In this document: positions 40,629-47,964 of the stretch, piece by piece
Layout: the number at the start of each line of letters is the position of its first letter
Numbering within the stretch: position 1 is the first letter of the stretch
Assembly (NCBI RefSeq): GCF_047345145.1
Contig: NZ_JBLFER010000001.1
Span: 1-64,000 of the forward strand
Direction: 5' to 3'
Source of the DNA: Maribacter_C sp047345145
GTDB taxonomy: Bacteria; Bacteroidota; Bacteroidia; Flavobacteriales; Flavobacteriaceae
DNA: 64,000 nucleotides
Made by a program: the position numbers and the translations under genes
The notes under the pieces: model-generated
The model's database searches: none
What the model saw: only the letters and a program-made list of their open reading frames with translations
What the model was told of the DNA's origin: nothing

Positions 40629-41120
40629 TTATTTGGTTAGCGTATCCATCATAAACCGATACAATTCTTGCATTTGGGGCTTTCCTTTTTGCTTACCGGC
40701 TCTTCCCAAGAAATAAAGAACAAACCACAAGAGTACTAAAAACCCCATCATTCCTAGTTGCAATCCATATGATTTGTCTAAAGCGGCACTTGAATAGGCC
40801 CAAATTCCTATAATGATGAATAGGGTTGCTACTCCGAAGTGCAAGAACATAAAAAACGTCCATAGGGTAGGGTTGGGACCGAAAACCCCATAAAGTTTGC
40901 TATTTGTCTTATCTACTTCATCAATTTCAAGATGCAACTGTGGTGACCAAAAATGGTTGTTCTCTTTGTTGAATTTGATAAAAATATGTTCGTCCAGTCG
41001 TTTGACCAAGAAAGGTTCTATCTGTGATTTTTCAAAGGATTCCAAAAGTTCCTCCTTGCTTTCTGACAGCTCCAATTGAAACCGAGGTCTTAAGACGATA
41101 TCATTTGGTAGTGGTTTCAT
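40629..41120 (-). CDS. Membrane protein of unknown function at the end of the cco operon
   Basis: A 163-residue protein. A soluble N-terminal half contains RPRFQLELSESKEELLESFE and LDEHIFIKFNKENNHFWSPQ. It is followed by two transmembrane helices (about 83-105 and 116-137) and a charged tail. I do not recognise a named family. Its position as last gene of the cbb3 operon, 18 bp after the SafE-like gene, suggests a role in assembly or quality control of the oxidase. Confidence 0.65.
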   Translation of the reverse strand: MKPLPNDIVLRPRFQLELSESKEELLESFEKSQIEPFLVKRLDEHIFIKFNKENNHFWSPQLHLEIDEVDKTNSKLYGVFGPNPTLWTFFMFLHFGVATLFIIIGIWAYSSAALDKSYGLQLGMMGFLVLLWFVLYFLGRAGKQKGKPQMQELYRFMMDTLTK

Positions 41121-41138
41121 AAGAGGATAATCATTTGG

Positions 41139-41843
41139 TTAATTATGACATTCAATGTCACCAGAAACTACTTCAACAATAGGTTCGGGAGAAACATAGG
41201 GAATACCTAAGCCTAAACCTCGTAGTATAAAAAGAGCACCAATAAGAACTACAAAAACGGGAATCAATTTCTGTACTTTTTGGCGTACAGCCCCTTTTAA
41301 AATACCGCTGAAATAGATAGCCGTGGTCATTAACGGAACTGTTCCTAATCCGAAGAGAATCATATATAAGCTTCCTTCAGCTGCATTTCCCATGGCTACT
41401 GCTCCAAAAAGTGCCATGTAGACTAATCCACAAGGTAAAAACCCATTTAGGAAACCTATGGTCAAAAAAGTATCGGGTCTTTTCTTCTTTAACTCTTGAC
41501 CTAAGCGATTCTTTACTCCTGAAATGACTTTGTACAATGGTTTCGACAGATTGTATTTGCTAAAAGTTTTATATGGGATAAGCACTAAAACAATCATCAA
41601 AATTCCAATGGCAATGGAAAGTTTTTGCTGCATTCCAAAGACATAGAGTCCTTTGCCTAGTAGGCCAAAAACAAGTCCAATCAATCCATAGGCTAATAAC
41701 CTACCAAAATGATAAAGGAAGACCTGACCGAATTTCTTATACGAATTAGTTCTATCTACCGGAAGCATAAAAGCAATGGGTCCGCACATACCAACGCAGT
41801 GCAAACTTCCCATTAGACCTAATATGAGAGCAGATAAAAGCAT
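41139..41843 (-). CDS. SafE/DsbD-like membrane protein of the cbb3 operon
   Basis: A 234-residue polytopic protein (about six helices) of the TauE/SafE-DsbD_2 superfamily. It opens LLSALILGLMGSLHCVGMCGPIAF, where the two Cys and the His lie in helix 1 (about residues 16-21), and continues with paired GLLGKGL and GFLNGFLPCGLVYMALFGA segments. Relatives encoded next to ccoGH are thought to move copper or reducing power for cbb3 assembly. It ends with a His/Cys tail (DIECHN). It starts 1 bp after the CcoH stop. Confidence 0.78.
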   Translation of the reverse strand: MLLSALILGLMGSLHCVGMCGPIAFMLPVDRTNSYKKFGQVFLYHFGRLLAYGLIGLVFGLLGKGLYVFGMQQKLSIAIGILMIVLVLIPYKTFSKYNLSKPLYKVISGVKNRLGQELKKKRPDTFLTIGFLNGFLPCGLVYMALFGAVAMGNAAEGSLYMILFGLGTVPLMTTAIYFSGILKGAVRQKVQKLIPVFVVLIGALFILRGLGLGIPYVSPEPIVEVVSGDIECHN

Positions 41844-41844
41844 G

Positions 41845-42294
41845 TTAATAGGTTATACTTTCTTTATGTAAATATTCTTGACCTTCGTATTCCCAAAAAA
41901 CCTTAATATCCCAGCGACCATCCAACAAACGTTTGTCAGGTATGAGCAAATGTGCATTGGACAGATTTAACACTAAATCAAAGTCCAAGTGTTTGTTAGA
42001 TGGTCTATATAGGGATATTTTTCCTTTCACTTTCTTAAAATCAACTTTTTCTGGAAACTCCACCTTTAAACCCTCTGCTGTTTTCTTTACTTGGAGTTTA
42101 ACCAAATTTTCGTTCGCATTATTTTCTGCATCAATTTCTTTCTGATACCCCAATTCAGCTTTGTAATATTCTTCGATAACCAAATCGTGGTTGGAACGAT
42201 TGCCTATGCTCATAAGCACCACGAAAACCAAAATAAAGCTGATAAATGTTATAAATGCGATTACGATTCCTGTTCCCCAGTTTATTTTCATCAA
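41845..42294 (-). CDS. ccoH: FixH/CcoH family protein
   Basis: A 149-residue protein with one N-terminal transmembrane helix (about 9-30, IVIAFITFISFILVFVVLMS) and a periplasmic beta-rich domain (GLKVEFPEKVDFKKVKGKISLYRPSN). The DHDL-like NHDLVIEEYYKAELGYQKEIDA motif (about 34-55) is typical of FixH. CcoH interacts with cbb3 subunits during assembly. It lies between ccoG and the SafE-like gene, its usual neighbours. Confidence 0.82.
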   Translation of the reverse strand: MMKINWGTGIVIAFITFISFILVFVVLMSIGNRSNHDLVIEEYYKAELGYQKEIDAENNANENLVKLQVKKTAEGLKVEFPEKVDFKKVKGKISLYRPSNKHLDFDLVLNLSNAHLLIPDKRLLDGRWDIKVFWEYEGQEYLHKESITY

Positions 42295-42306
42295 TAATTA
42301 TTTTAA

Positions 42307-42335
42307 TGTCATTCCCGCGAAGGCGGGAATCTGTT
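42307..42335. repeat. REP-like palindrome
   Basis: TGTCATTCCCGCGAAGGCGG followed by GAATCTGTT forms a stable hairpin between ccoG and ccoH. It is the best-preserved copy of the repeat in the window; others are near 28781, 39682, 43828 and, as a variant, 47409. Confidence 0.65.
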
Positions 42336-42390
42336 TAATTTATGTTTAGCTCTTTCAGGTTAGGTCTCGACAGCGCTCGATCAGACAAAA

Positions 42391-43809
42391 TTATTTATAA
42401 CTTCTCGGTGCTAAAAAAGCAGTCCGTGTTGTTTCAATTAATTTATCGCCGCTATACACACCGATTTTTACTTTTTCTTTATCACTTTCAATGGCTGAAT
42501 TATTGATTTCAATGAATAGAGTTCCTTCTGCCAAATCTTGCGCAGGTACTTTGAAATCTTGATTCCGGACTAATTTTACTAGTCCCTTGTGTGAGAGGAG
42601 TTTAAAGCTGACATCATTTACATCTTTGGTCGTTTTGTTGACTAATTTATAGGTGTAGACGTTGCTGATAATATTTCCTTCTTTGTGTTCATATAGTTGA
42701 CCAGGCAGCCTTAATATATTAGCCTCTAAATCGTTTCTTAAAAACAACATTCCCACTAAAACTCCAGTCAGAATGGTTAGTACCGCGGTATATCCTTTTA
42801 AGCGTGGTGTGAATTTGAACTTCTCCTTTTTCGTGATTTCATCTTCGCTAGCATAGCGAATCAAACCTTTTGGGAGGTTTACCTTTTCCATAATGGTATC
42901 GCACTCATCAATACAGGCAGTGCAATTCACACATTCCAATTGTGTTCCGTTACGAATATCGATGCCAGTTGGGCATACATTTACGCATTGAAAGCAGTCG
43001 ATACAGTCTCCATGACCCAAAGCTTCTCTATTTACATTTTTTCGAAACTTTTTTCTCCCTTTTTCCCCTTCCCCTCGTTTATGGTCATAAGCAACTACAA
43101 TTGATTTATTATCAAGTAGTACACTTTGCATGCGTCCGTAAGGGCAGGCGATAATACAAACCTGTTCTCTAAACCATGCAAAAACAAAATAGAATACTGC
43201 CGTAAAAATAAGGAGGGATACTAATGTACTTATATGTTGTAAAGGCCCATCAGTTATATATTGGATTAGTCTGTCGCTTCCTATCAAATACGCTAAAAAT
43301 ACGTTTGCAATTAAAAAGGAAATGATGAAAAAGGCTATCCATTTGGTAACACGTTTTCGTATTTTTTCAGCATCCCACTTTTGTCTATCCAAACGAATTT
43401 GCGCACCGCGGTCTCCATCTATCCAGAATTCTATTCTTCTAAATACCATTTCCATAAAAATGGTTTGCGGGCACATCCATCCACAGAAAATACGTCCGAA
43501 AGCAACCGTAAACAAGGCTACAAAGATGACTCCGATAATCATTGAAATCACAAACAAATGAAAATCTTGAGGCCAAAAAGGGAAACCGAATATATTGAAA
43601 CGACGCTCCAATACATTGAACATCAAAAACTGGTTGCCATTGATTTTGAGAAAAGGAGCTGAAATCAAAAAGGCCAATAAGAAATAACTCACATACGTAC
43701 GATACTTCCAGAATTTACCACTGGGTTTTTTAGGAAATACCCAAGCACGTTTGCCTTCTTCATTGATGGTTCCGATGGTATCTCTAAAATTTTCTTGGTC
43801 TTGTGACAT
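42391..43809 (-). CDS. ccoG: Cytochrome c oxidase accessory protein CcoG
   Basis: A 472-residue membrane iron-sulfur protein. Several helices occupy about 35-215, with CGWMCPQTIFMEMVFRR at about 107-123. The ferredoxin-type cluster region CIDCFQCVNVCPTG and CVNCTACIDECD lies at about 268-302, and a C-terminal Ig-like domain follows. CcoG (RdxA/FixG) reduces Cu(II) to Cu(I) for insertion into the cbb3 oxidase. It lies in the usual order after ccoP. Confidence 0.9.
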   Translation of the reverse strand: MSQDQENFRDTIGTINEEGKRAWVFPKKPSGKFWKYRTYVSYFLLAFLISAPFLKINGNQFLMFNVLERRFNIFGFPFWPQDFHLFVISMIIGVIFVALFTVAFGRIFCGWMCPQTIFMEMVFRRIEFWIDGDRGAQIRLDRQKWDAEKIRKRVTKWIAFFIISFLIANVFLAYLIGSDRLIQYITDGPLQHISTLVSLLIFTAVFYFVFAWFREQVCIIACPYGRMQSVLLDNKSIVVAYDHKRGEGEKGRKKFRKNVNREALGHGDCIDCFQCVNVCPTGIDIRNGTQLECVNCTACIDECDTIMEKVNLPKGLIRYASEDEITKKEKFKFTPRLKGYTAVLTILTGVLVGMLFLRNDLEANILRLPGQLYEHKEGNIISNVYTYKLVNKTTKDVNDVSFKLLSHKGLVKLVRNQDFKVPAQDLAEGTLFIEINNSAIESDKEKVKIGVYSGDKLIETTRTAFLAPRSYK

Positions 43810-43827
43810 TAATTATGACCTAATTTT

Positions 43828-43933
43828 TCATTCCCGCGAAGGCAGGAATGCGTTTAGTGTTAGTTCCACGTTTACTATGGTTTGGGTTTTAACCCCTCCG
43901 CCTGTCGGCACCTCCCCTTGAAAAAAGGGGAGG
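43828..43933. repeat. REP-like unit and CTCCCCTT hairpin between ccoP and ccoG
   Basis: A REP-like copy with one changed arm (43828-43854) is followed by AACCCCTCCGCCTGTCGGCA and a perfect 9-bp hairpin, CCTCCCCTT (43911-43919) with AAGGGGAGG (43925-43933). The latter part resembles one arm of the 213-bp inverted-repeat element at 47739-47951, so two mobile or repetitive families share this gap. Confidence 0.55.
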
Positions 43934-43938
43934 ACCAT

Positions 43939-44898
43939 TTAATTCAATACTACAGTAGTTGAATCGGTTACTATTACCGTAGAATCTTTTTCTTGCTCAG
44001 GGGCCTCTTCTTTTACTGGGGCATCTGGGTCTACCCAAATTTCACCTTCCGCAGCTTTCGGATTCGCTGGAGTTTTGCCATTAATCTCAGTTAAAATATA
44101 GCTTGATACCTGCGCCATTTCCAAGGGTTTCAAAATCTGTTTCCATGCCACCATACCTTTGCCATCACGCCCACCTTCGGAAACTGTGGTAAATACATTT
44201 TTGATGCCTCCACCTAAAATCCAATAATCATCGGTCAGGTTTGGGCCAATTCCACCCCCTCCATCGGCCATGTGACATGCTACACAGTTCATTGTAAAAA
44301 CCGTTTCACCCGCCTTCAGGTCAGCTGCATCAGTCAATAGCTCTACAGTGCTGGCATCTACCAAGTCTTTAGCAGTTTTTTTGTACGCTTCGATTTCAAG
44401 TTGGGCCTCTGCAACCTGCTGCTCGTACTCCATATCTTGAGTATAGTCATTGTAAATATGGAAGCGCACTAGATATATTACTGCAAATAGTATTGTAGCG
44501 TAGAACATATACACCCACCAAGGTGGGAGTTTATTATCCAATTCTTGAATTCCGTCATAATTGTGGTCTAGTATGATTTCTCCTTCCGCCTCTATAGGTT
44601 TTGAACCCAGAAGCTTTAGGTAGGTTTGTTTGCCCCATTTCCATTTCCATTCGCTCGATTTGTTGGCGAGATAACGTTCTTTAGCTTCCTCAGAAAGGGT
44701 TTGGAACATAACATTCTCCACTGACGCAAGTATCATTTCAACAGCAATAAGAAGAACCAGCACTAGCAACATGAATAAGGCCGCGATGGGATATTCTAAA
44801 AAAGCAGGTTTGTCTCCAGAGTCGACGAAAAACTCCATCAATCCGAAGATGAAAAAAAATAGTATTAGGACTCTTATCCATGAAATTGAACTCTTCAT
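43939..44898 (-). CDS. ccoP: cbb3 oxidase subunit CcoP, single-heme form
   Basis: A 319-residue protein with transmembrane helices at about 8-60 and 133-152, the FixP N-terminal segment (YDGIQELDNKLPPWWVYMF, about 123-141), a coiled stretch and one cytochrome c domain (CVACH at about 205-209, with the axial Met in GMVAW or the later segment). Proteobacterial CcoP has two hemes c; only one CxxCH is present here. An acidic tail follows. It overlaps ccoQ by 4 bp. It passes electrons from soluble donors or the bc1 analogue to CcoNO. Confidence 0.9.
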   Translation of the reverse strand: MKSSISWIRVLILFFFIFGLMEFFVDSGDKPAFLEYPIAALFMLLVLVLLIAVEMILASVENVMFQTLSEEAKERYLANKSSEWKWKWGKQTYLKLLGSKPIEAEGEIILDHNYDGIQELDNKLPPWWVYMFYATILFAVIYLVRFHIYNDYTQDMEYEQQVAEAQLEIEAYKKTAKDLVDASTVELLTDAADLKAGETVFTMNCVACHMADGGGGIGPNLTDDYWILGGGIKNVFTTVSEGGRDGKGMVAWKQILKPLEMAQVSSYILTEINGKTPANPKAAEGEIWVDPDAPVKEEAPEQEKDSTVIVTDSTTVVLN

Positions 44899-45086
44899 AT
44901 CTCTAGATTTTGTTGGTTATCATTATCTAATGGCATTTCGCTCATTTCTTTTATATGTTCTTTGGATGCAGTAAACACCCACCAAAAAAGAATCACAAAA
45001 AACGCGAAGAAAATAAGCAGTGATATCATGGGATACGTCGCCACATCCTCAATACTTTCCATATAACCTTTTACGAATTTTAGCAT
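44895..45086 (-). CDS. ccoQ: cbb3 oxidase small subunit CcoQ
   Basis: A 63-residue protein with one transmembrane helix (about 18-37, MISLLIFFAFFVILFWWVFT) and a short polar tail. Size, helix and position directly between ccoNO and ccoP match CcoQ/FixQ, which stabilises the oxidase. The stop overlaps the ccoP start. Confidence 0.8.
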   Translation of the reverse strand: MLKFVKGYMESIEDVATYPMISLLIFFAFFVILFWWVFTASKEHIKEMSEMPLDNDNQQNLEI

Positions 45087-45176
45087 GACTTAATTTTTTT
45101 AGAGAAGAGAGAATAGAAAAGAGAGAATAGATTTTAAAATCGTTTTTCTTTACTCTTTCATCTCTGTTCTATTTTC

Positions 45177-47372
45177 TTATTTTAAAACGGTTTCGTTTGT
45201 TTCTTTTACTTTGATATCAGTGCCTAAACGCTGCAGATAAGCTATTAGCGATACGATTTCTCTATCTCGCATTTCAACGAATTCTTCTCCGTTTTCCGCC
45301 GCGTATTTTTTATCGGCTTCATAGCTTTTAGCAAAGTCGGGGTCGGTGTACAAATTCTGCTCAATTTGTGTTGCCTGCTCATCCATATTAGCCATAGCAT
45401 TTGCAATATCTTCTTCTGTGTATGGCACACCTAAGGTAACCATGGCTTCCATTTTACCCTGAATTCCGTTACGGTCATGTTCATTATGTATCAGCCATTG
45501 ATATGCAGGCATTATTGAACCCGACGAAGTACTCTGTGGGTCATACATATGGTTCAAATGCCAATTGTCAGAGTATTTGCCACCAACTCTCAGCAAATCA
45601 GGACCTGTTCGTTTACTACCCCAAAGGAACGGATGGTCATATACAAACTCTCCTGCTTTGGAGTATTCCCCATAGCGTTCGACTTCGCTTCTAAACGGAC
45701 GCACCATTTGCGAGTGACAGCCCACACAACCCTCACGGATGTAAAGGTCACGTCCCTCCAGCTCTAGAGGCGTATATGGTTTGACACTGGTTATGGTAGG
45801 AATGTTTGACTTCACCAGTATCGTTGGTACAATTTGTACAATACCCCCAATCAAAATAGCTACTGTAGCCAGAATAGTCAGTTGTATTGGCTTGCGTTCT
45901 AACCATGTATGGTAAGTTTCACCCGCTGTTCTCTTTTTGGACACTCGGGTTAGAGCAGCAGCTTCAGCCAACTCATCCTCCACTTTGCTACCCTGTCTTA
46001 TGGTTACAATTACATTATACACCATGACACAAGCACCTATGATATACATGCTACCACCTATAGCTCGCATCCAGTACATGGGCATGATTTCGTTCACGGT
46101 TTCTAAGAAGTTACCGTAGACCAAAGTACCATCCGGATTGAAGTCTTTCCACATCAAGGCTTGAGTGAATCCGGCAACATACATGGGGAGTGCGTATAGA
46201 ATAATTCCTAATGTGCCAATCCAAAAATGGAAATTGGCAAGACCTTTCGATGCTAGTTTGGTTTTAAACATTCTAGGCACCAACCAATATATCATCCCAA
46301 AGGCTAGAAAACCGTTCCATGCTAAGGCACCAACATGCACGTGTGCAATAATCCAATCGCTAAAGTGTGCAATAGCGTTTACATTTTTTAGGGACAACAT
46401 CGGTCCTTCGAAGGTTGCCATTCCATATCCGGTAATGGCGACTACCATAAATTTTAAAGTTGGGTCCGTTCGTACTTTATCCCAAGCACCACGAAGGGTT
46501 AGAAGTCCGTTTATCATACCACCCCAAGAAGGAGCAATCAACATGATAGAAAAAGCAACACCCAAGTTTTGTGCCCAATCTGGCAAAGATGAATAGAGCA
46601 AGTGGTGCGGTCCGGCCCAGATGTATATAAATATCAATGACCAGAAGTGTACGATGGATAATTTATAAGAATATACAGGCCTGTTTGCCGCTTTAGGAAC
46701 AAAGTAGTACATCAAACCTAAAAATGGAGTGGTCAAAAAGAAGGCCACCGCATTATGTCCGTACCACCATTGTACCAAAGCATCTTGAACGCCAGCATAA
46801 ACAGAATAGCTTTTCAAGGCACTTACGGGTAGTTCTAAACTATTGAAAATATGAAGGACAGCAACAGTAACAAAAGTGCCCAAATAGAACCAAATGGCCA
46901 CATACATATGGCGCTGTCTTCTTTTGATGATGGTTCCGATAAGGTTCACCCCGAAGGCTACCCAAACTAAAGCGATTGCTATATCGATAGGCCATTCTAG
47001 CTCGGCATATTCTTTTGATGTAGTATACCCTAAAGGAAGTGTAATAGCCGCAGCAACGATAATCGCTTGCCAACCCCAGAAATTAAATTTGCTCAATACA
47101 TCGCTAAACATTCTCGCTTTTAGCAGTCGTTGGGTAGAGTAATACACCCCTGCAAAGATTGCATTCCCGACAAAGGCAAAAATCACCGCGTTGGTATGTA
47201 AAGGTCTTAAACGACCAAAACTCAACCAAGAAATACCATCGGTCAAGTTGGGAAACATAAACATAAAGGCCAATAAGAGACCAACGGACATTCCTACAAT
47301 TCCCCAGAGCATTGTGGCATAGAGAAAGTTTTTTACGATTTTATTATCGTAATAGAACTGCTGTACTTCCAT
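45177..47372 (-). CDS. ccoNO: cbb3 oxidase fused catalytic and monoheme subunit CcoNO
   Basis: A 731-residue fusion. The first about 500 residues are CcoN, with a dozen helices and the heme/CuB histidines in conserved segments such as WWYGHNAVAFFLTTPFLG and IAHVHVGALAWNGF. A linker follows, then a CcoO domain with one membrane helix (about 500-525) and the heme c site REGCVGCHSQMVRPF (CxxCH near residue 550). Fusion of the two subunits is common in Bacteroidota. This is the high-affinity terminal oxidase of microaerobic respiration and lies 2 bp after ccoS. Confidence 0.95.
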   Translation of the reverse strand: MEVQQFYYDNKIVKNFLYATMLWGIVGMSVGLLLAFMFMFPNLTDGISWLSFGRLRPLHTNAVIFAFVGNAIFAGVYYSTQRLLKARMFSDVLSKFNFWGWQAIIVAAAITLPLGYTTSKEYAELEWPIDIAIALVWVAFGVNLIGTIIKRRQRHMYVAIWFYLGTFVTVAVLHIFNSLELPVSALKSYSVYAGVQDALVQWWYGHNAVAFFLTTPFLGLMYYFVPKAANRPVYSYKLSIVHFWSLIFIYIWAGPHHLLYSSLPDWAQNLGVAFSIMLIAPSWGGMINGLLTLRGAWDKVRTDPTLKFMVVAITGYGMATFEGPMLSLKNVNAIAHFSDWIIAHVHVGALAWNGFLAFGMIYWLVPRMFKTKLASKGLANFHFWIGTLGIILYALPMYVAGFTQALMWKDFNPDGTLVYGNFLETVNEIMPMYWMRAIGGSMYIIGACVMVYNVIVTIRQGSKVEDELAEAAALTRVSKKRTAGETYHTWLERKPIQLTILATVAILIGGIVQIVPTILVKSNIPTITSVKPYTPLELEGRDLYIREGCVGCHSQMVRPFRSEVERYGEYSKAGEFVYDHPFLWGSKRTGPDLLRVGGKYSDNWHLNHMYDPQSTSSGSIMPAYQWLIHNEHDRNGIQGKMEAMVTLGVPYTEEDIANAMANMDEQATQIEQNLYTDPDFAKSYEADKKYAAENGEEFVEMRDREIVSLIAYLQRLGTDIKVKETNETVLK

Positions 47373-47374
47373 AG

Positions 47375-47653
47375 TTATTCTTGTTTATTTAGTTGGATTT
47401 TGTTGTTTGTCATTGCGAGCGCAGCGCGGCAATCTGTTTGTTTTGATTCAACAGTTTGCTTCGTGCCTCGCAAAGACGACTTTTGTTTTTCTTCAGAAGG
47501 TTTTTCGATGACTAGTTCATCTTCAAAAAGCATACGCACAGATGGCGTATATGAATCATCATATTGCCCTTGTTTAACCGAAACAATAAATGCTATGAAA
47601 AAGAGTATGGCAACCGCAATGCTGATTGCTAATAACACATATATAACACTCAT
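47375..47653 (-). CDS. ccoS: CcoS with repeat-derived C-terminus
   Basis: A 92-residue protein. Residues 1-50 are a normal CcoS: one membrane helix (MSVIYVLLAISIAVAILFFI) and the SVKQGQYDDSYTPSVRMLF segment. From about residue 58 the sequence (SLRGTKQTVESKQ, then CRAALAMTNN) is encoded by a REP-type repeat (47409-47480), so the tail is repeat-derived, not conserved CcoS. CcoS helps insert heme and copper into CcoN. It is the first gene of the oxidase operon, 17 nt from the predicted transcription start. Confidence 0.85.
   Translation of the reverse strand: MSVIYVLLAISIAVAILFFIAFIVSVKQGQYDDSYTPSVRMLFEDELVIEKPSEEKQKSSLRGTKQTVESKQTDCRAALAMTNNKIQLNKQE
47409..47480. repeat. REP-type repeat inside ccoS
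   Basis: GTCATTGCGAGCGCAGCGCG then GCAATCTGTT (47409-47438) and a partner piece TCGTGCCTCGCAAAGACGAC (47461-47480) form the common CATTGCGAG...CGCAAAGACG inverted repeat. It lies inside the 3' part of ccoS and is translated. Confidence 0.6.
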
Positions 47654-47672
47654 ACCTACCTGAATTATTTTG

Positions 47673-47715
47673 TAAAATTACGTTCGAGACTTTCTATTAA
47701 ATATGACATTTATCA
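47673..47715 (-). promoter_or_regulatory. Fnr/CRP-type box and promoter of the cbb3 oxidase operon
   Basis: TGACATTTATCA (47704-47715) is centred 29.5 bp from the first T of the minus-strand -7 box TAATTTTA (47680-47673). The predicted start near 47670 gives a 17-nt leader to ccoS. The operon probably runs from ccoS to the terminator at 40575. Confidence 0.7.
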
Positions 47716-47738
47716 TGTTTGGTTTTTTCTTTTTTTTC

Positions 47739-47951
47739 AGCTCCTTCCCCAGAAAGGGGAAGGTGGCATCTATCCGCCAGCTGGCGGAGAAGATGACGGA
47801 AGGGGTTAAATCCCGAACCAACATCGTTTTTCCTGAACCTTTACTTTCAATACTTAACTTCAGAGCAAATCACTACGGCATATCTTTGCGGGTTACCCCT
47901 TCCGAGCCTCGCCTTCGGCTGGCCCACCTTCCCCTTTCTGGGGAAGGAGCT
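47739..47951. repeat. 213-bp inverted-repeat element between ccoI and the cco promoter
   Basis: The ends are perfect inverted repeats (AGCTCCTTCCCC at 47739-47750 and GGGGAAGGAGCT at 47940-47951). Each arm continues with its own small hairpins (CTTCCCC/GGGGAAG, CGCCAGCTGGCG) and ends in a GGAAGGGGTTA-type sequence towards the middle. No coding frame is credible. It looks like a non-autonomous MITE or REP-pair element. It lies 23 bp from the Fnr-type box of the cco operon and directly behind the ccoI stop. Confidence 0.65.
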
Positions 47952-47964
47952 TTTAGCATTCAAT

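Noticed and set aside
46165..46596. 143-codon plus-strand frame within ccoNO
   Set aside because: Antisense shadow of conserved membrane helices; no independent evidence.
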